18,708 nucleotides of DNA from Candidatus Omnitrophota bacterium (lineage in GTDB: Bacteria; Omnitrophota; Gorgyraeia; Gygaellales; Profunditerraquicolaceae), in assembly GCA_028714595.1 (NCBI GenBank), contig JAQTMD010000009.1:1-18708 (forward strand), given 5' to 3'. Positions 16,799-18,708 of the stretch are shown in pieces. The notes under the pieces were generated by a model that saw only the letters and a list, made by a program, of their open reading frames with translations, did not search any database and had not been told where the DNA came from. Position 1 is the stretch's first letter, and every line of letters begins with the position of its first letter. Position numbers and translations under genes: made by a program.

Positions 16799-16827
16799 AT
16801 TATGCCAAAAAAGGTTAGAAAAGTCAA
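16799..16827 (-). promoter_or_regulatory. Possible second sigma70-type promoter
   Basis: Minus strand: TTGACT (16827-16822), 17 bases, CATAAT (16804-16799), each hexamer one base from consensus. It lies 9 bases after the transferase stop codon. A transcript from here would pass through the palindrome at 16750-16782 and the main promoter into the riboswitch. The region is AT-rich, so a chance match is possible. Confidence 0.4.
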
Positions 16828-16835
16828 GGTTTTTT

Positions 16836-17876
16836 TCACTTTCCCCAGCCGCTCCTGCGGCGCTTTCCCACCACCATAAGCGTGGCAATGACCACAAAAA
16901 TTATCGCCGCCTGATAAAGCGTGAGCAGCCCCTCGATAAAAGTATCATTGCTCACCATGACCGCGCCTATCCCCAGAGAAATAGTGATGAAATATATAAA
17001 AACCACTGCCCCGCCCGGCTTCAGACCCACATCCACTAAATAATGGTGAAAATGGTCTTTGCCGCCGTAGCGCAGCCATTCGACGATCGTCCTGACCTTT
17101 CCCTCTTTTACGCGCATGATGGTGGTAAAGATCATGTCGAAGATGGGCACGCCGAGTATTAATATAGGTATAAAGACGCGCACCAGGTTATCCCGGGCCC
17201 ACTCTCCCTCCAACCCCAGGCATGCCAGCGAAAAACCCAGCAGGGTGCTGCCTGATTCACCCAGGAATATCTTGTTTTCTTTGCGGAAATTGTAGGGCAA
17301 AAACCCCAGGCAGGCGCCCATGAGGCTTATGGCAAAGAGGCTCAGGTGATACTGGGAGGTCGTATACAGGATGACCGAGAAGAAAAAAAGGTTGATTGCC
17401 GCTGAACCCGCTGCCAGACCGTCCATGCCGTCCAGGTAATTAAAAGAGTTGATCAGGCCGACGATCCAGAGCAGGGTCAGGGTCACTTCGATGGCGTTGC
17501 CCCAGAGCGTATTGGGCAGGAAACTGATACGCGCGCCCGTTTCCATCATCAGGATCGCCACGAGCACCTGCACGATGAAGCGCACCTGGGCGCTCAAACC
17601 CCTGGTATCTTCCACCAGGCCAAGGAACAGGATAAGGGTCGCACCGACGAGGATCGGCGCGAGTTCCGAGAACTGCCGGTGAGGCGCGGCGGCCGCCAGC
17701 GAGATCAGGATGCCGAGGTAAACCGCCACTCCTCCCATAAGCGGCGTGGCTTCCTTGTGGATCTTTCTGCCGCCGGGCAGGTCCAGCACCCCGAACTTGA
17801 CTGCCAGCTTCCTTACCAGCGGCATCGAGACAAGCGCGACAAGCAAAGACAACAGGAAAACGGTTACGCTGATCAT
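16836..17876 (-). CDS. WecA/MraY-family polyprenyl-phosphate N-acetylhexosamine-1-phosphate transferase
   Basis: 346 residues, about ten membrane helices. This family moves an N-acetylhexosamine phosphate from a UDP-sugar to undecaprenyl phosphate at the cytoplasmic face, the first membrane step of O-antigen or other envelope glycan synthesis. Visible family motifs are DLPGGRKIHKEATPLMGG (32-49), VEDTRGL (88-94), NSFNYLDGMDGL (143-154, with the paired Asp149 and Asp152), FLGESGSTLLG (204-214) and KDHFHHYL (273-280, the HxHH motif). Two normally aspartate positions are glutamate here: the first of the usual DD pair (E89) and the D of GDxGS (E207). MraY itself is less likely because the motifs and neighbours fit the WecA/TagO side. 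AAGG upstream gives a fair ribosome site. It starts 13 bases after the deacetylase stop, so the two are co-transcribed. Exact sugar not determinable. Confidence 0.9.
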   Translation of the reverse strand: MISVTVFLLSLLVALVSMPLVRKLAVKFGVLDLPGGRKIHKEATPLMGGVAVYLGILISLAAAAPHRQFSELAPILVGATLILFLGLVEDTRGLSAQVRFIVQVLVAILMMETGARISFLPNTLWGNAIEVTLTLLWIVGLINSFNYLDGMDGLAAGSAAINLFFFSVILYTTSQYHLSLFAISLMGACLGFLPYNFRKENKIFLGESGSTLLGFSLACLGLEGEWARDNLVRVFIPILILGVPIFDMIFTTIMRVKEGKVRTIVEWLRYGGKDHFHHYLVDVGLKPGGAVVFIYFITISLGIGAVMVSNDTFIEGLLTLYQAAIIFVVIATLMVVGKRRRSGWGK

Positions 17877-17889
17877 ACTCTGCCTTCTC

Positions 17890-18507
17890 TCATTTAATCT
17901 CGCGCAAGAGCCGGACCGCCTTAAAACCTTCGGCGAACTTCACCCTTCCCTGGAAACCCCGGAACAGGGCGCAGGACTGCGCGCTTTCCATGATGCTCAA
18001 ATTCTCCACCTTGGTCCTGTGCGCCTGCGAGGCATGCTTTTCCAGAAGCTCGAGTTTCAAGCTGAGCACGTCGCCGATGTCCACGAAGATATCCGGCTCA
18101 AAATGCTGGGTGGTCGGCACTTCGAAAAACAGGACCTCTTTGATGTACCGGGTGGCTGAGACCGCTGCCTGGGCACACGCACGGTGGTCCTGGTGAACAT
18201 CCGCCCAGAAATTGAACAGGACGACGTCAGGGTTGACCCTGGTGATGACCTCGTCTATCTTCTGGATGACTTCCCGGCCGCAGGCCAGCTCCGTATCCCG
18301 GTAGTTGCCCCAGAACAGCTCCTTGGCGCCGATGAATTTCGCAGCCTCTTTCTGCTCGCTGCGCCGCAGCTCCGAATCTCCGCCATAACTTCCGTCGGTC
18401 ATGACGAGCATGAACACGTTATGACCTGCACGGGCATACTTGATCAGCGTGCCTCCGCAGCCGATTTCAATGTCGTCGGGATGCGGCCCGATGGCTAAAA
18501 CGTTCAT
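17890..18507 (-). CDS. PIG-L/LmbE-family zinc-dependent deacetylase
   Basis: 205 residues from the ATG chosen here. The family removes an acetyl group from N-acetylglucosamine-type groups on small molecules or lipid-linked sugars. The motif PHPDD (8-12) followed by E14 and GCGGT gives zinc ligands His9 and Asp12 and the base Asp11; HQDHR (105-109) supplies the third ligand, His108. The C-terminal FAEGFKAVRLL segment is also typical. Length is normal and no key residue is missing. An upstream in-frame ATG at 18537 would add ten residues before the conserved MNVLAIG start and lacks a ribosome site, so 18507 is preferred. With a sugar transferase after it and a WbqC-like gene before it, a role in making a deacetylated amino sugar for envelope glycans is likely. 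Confidence 0.9.
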   Translation of the reverse strand: MNVLAIGPHPDDIEIGCGGTLIKYARAGHNVFMLVMTDGSYGGDSELRRSEQKEAAKFIGAKELFWGNYRDTELACGREVIQKIDEVITRVNPDVVLFNFWADVHQDHRACAQAAVSATRYIKEVLFFEVPTTQHFEPDIFVDIGDVLSLKLELLEKHASQAHRTKVENLSIMESAQSCALFRGFQGRVKFAEGFKAVRLLREIK

Positions 18508-18510
18508 ACG

Positions 18511-18518
18511 ACCTCCTT
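18511..18518 (-). promoter_or_regulatory. Strong ribosome binding site fixing the deacetylase start
   Basis: AAGGAGGT on the minus strand, with its end 3 bases before the ATG at 18507. It lies inside the extension implied by the alternative ATG at 18537, which argues for the shorter protein. Confidence 0.85.
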
Positions 18519-18558
18519 GCCTAGAGACGCACGCCAATTCATCCTTATGAATCGGGCG

Positions 18559-18708
18559 TTAGCTTTGCAGGATGGTGCGCGCCTTTTGCCCTTCGTTAAA
18601 AACCAGGTCCACGATGGACATGAAGGGCTCAAAATCATCCTCACCTCGAGAGAACTGCTGCCGGTACTTCGGATGATGATATTCCTGATAGACCAGCTCG
18701 ATGTTGTT
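18559..18708 (-). CDS. C-terminal end of a WbqC-like family protein (partial)
   Basis: 49 residues to a TAA, with the start beyond the window edge. The segment EYHHPKYRQQF, then DFEPFMSIVDLVFNEG, matches the C-terminal pattern of WbqC-family proteins, in which a Y-x-HPxYxQ stretch is followed by an S-x-(I/L)DLLFN-x-G motif. These proteins occur in O-antigen and other surface glycan clusters, and their exact reaction is not well established. The gap to the deacetylase start is 51 bases with no promoter or terminator that I can see, so the same transcript is likely. The call rests on a short piece. Confidence 0.7.
   Translation of the reverse strand, partial: NNIELVYQEYHHPKYRQQFSRGEDDFEPFMSIVDLVFNEGQKARTILQS

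Larger units (their letters stand above)
16436..16835. other. 400-base regulatory region between the glycan genes and the riboswitch operon
   Basis: No gene is supported here. From right to left it holds the possible second promoter, the nested palindrome, the main promoter, the aptamer, the terminator, and the REP-like pair. I looked for a terminator of the upstream transferase gene and found none of the standard type, so some read-through into the riboswitch leader is possible. Confidence 0.8.

Noticed and set aside
18508..18537. Upstream ATG extension of the deacetylase
   Set aside because: It would put the strong AAGGAGGT inside the coding region and add residues before the conserved MNVLAIGPHPDD start.

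Overview
The window looks like chromosomal DNA of a GC-rich, diderm-style, probably uncultured bacterium. All genes I can support read on the minus strand. A giant secreted repeat protein, a Y1/REP-type transposase homologue with an extra domain, and polysaccharide genes together resemble what I know of Candidatus Omnitrophota and related candidate phyla. That assignment is inference; there is no rRNA or marker gene to fix it.

Layout, in transcription order from the right edge. (1) 18708-16836 is a glycan-biosynthesis stretch: the C-terminal end of a WbqC-like protein, a PIG-L/LmbE-type deacetylase, and a WecA/MraY-type polyprenyl-phosphate sugar-1-phosphate transferase. (2) 16835-16436 is a 400-base regulatory region. 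It holds a near-consensus sigma70 promoter (TTGACA, 17 bases, TATACT), a cyclic-di-GMP-I (GEMM-I) aptamer, an intrinsic terminator, and two copies of a REP-like palindrome just before the next start codon. A second, weaker promoter and a palindrome lie directly after the transferase gene. (3) 16435-1 is a tightly packed operon of three overlapping genes: a Y1/RAYT protein fused to a membrane segment and an outside domain, a small secreted protein, and a giant secreted protein built of about 45 Ig-like repeats. The giant gene runs off the left edge.

The genes in (3) overlap by 4 and 8 bases and share the riboswitch leader. The simplest reading is that cyclic-di-GMP controls by transcription termination whether the cell makes a giant surface or adhesion protein. 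A membrane-tethered relative of REP transposases is the first gene of the same transcript, and its likely target palindromes lie in that leader. I regard this combination as the most interesting thing in the window.

The giant gene has an in-frame TAA at 1064-1066, inside repeat 42, exactly where a neighbouring repeat has GAA. The frame then stays open without a stop, and without any ATG, for 354 more codons to the window edge, with repeats 42-45 continuing. It is therefore one gene with a nonsense change, a readthrough site or a base error, not two genes. Within the array, repeats 12-18 and 19-25 correspond one to one, which implies an old duplication of a 7-repeat, roughly 2 kb block.
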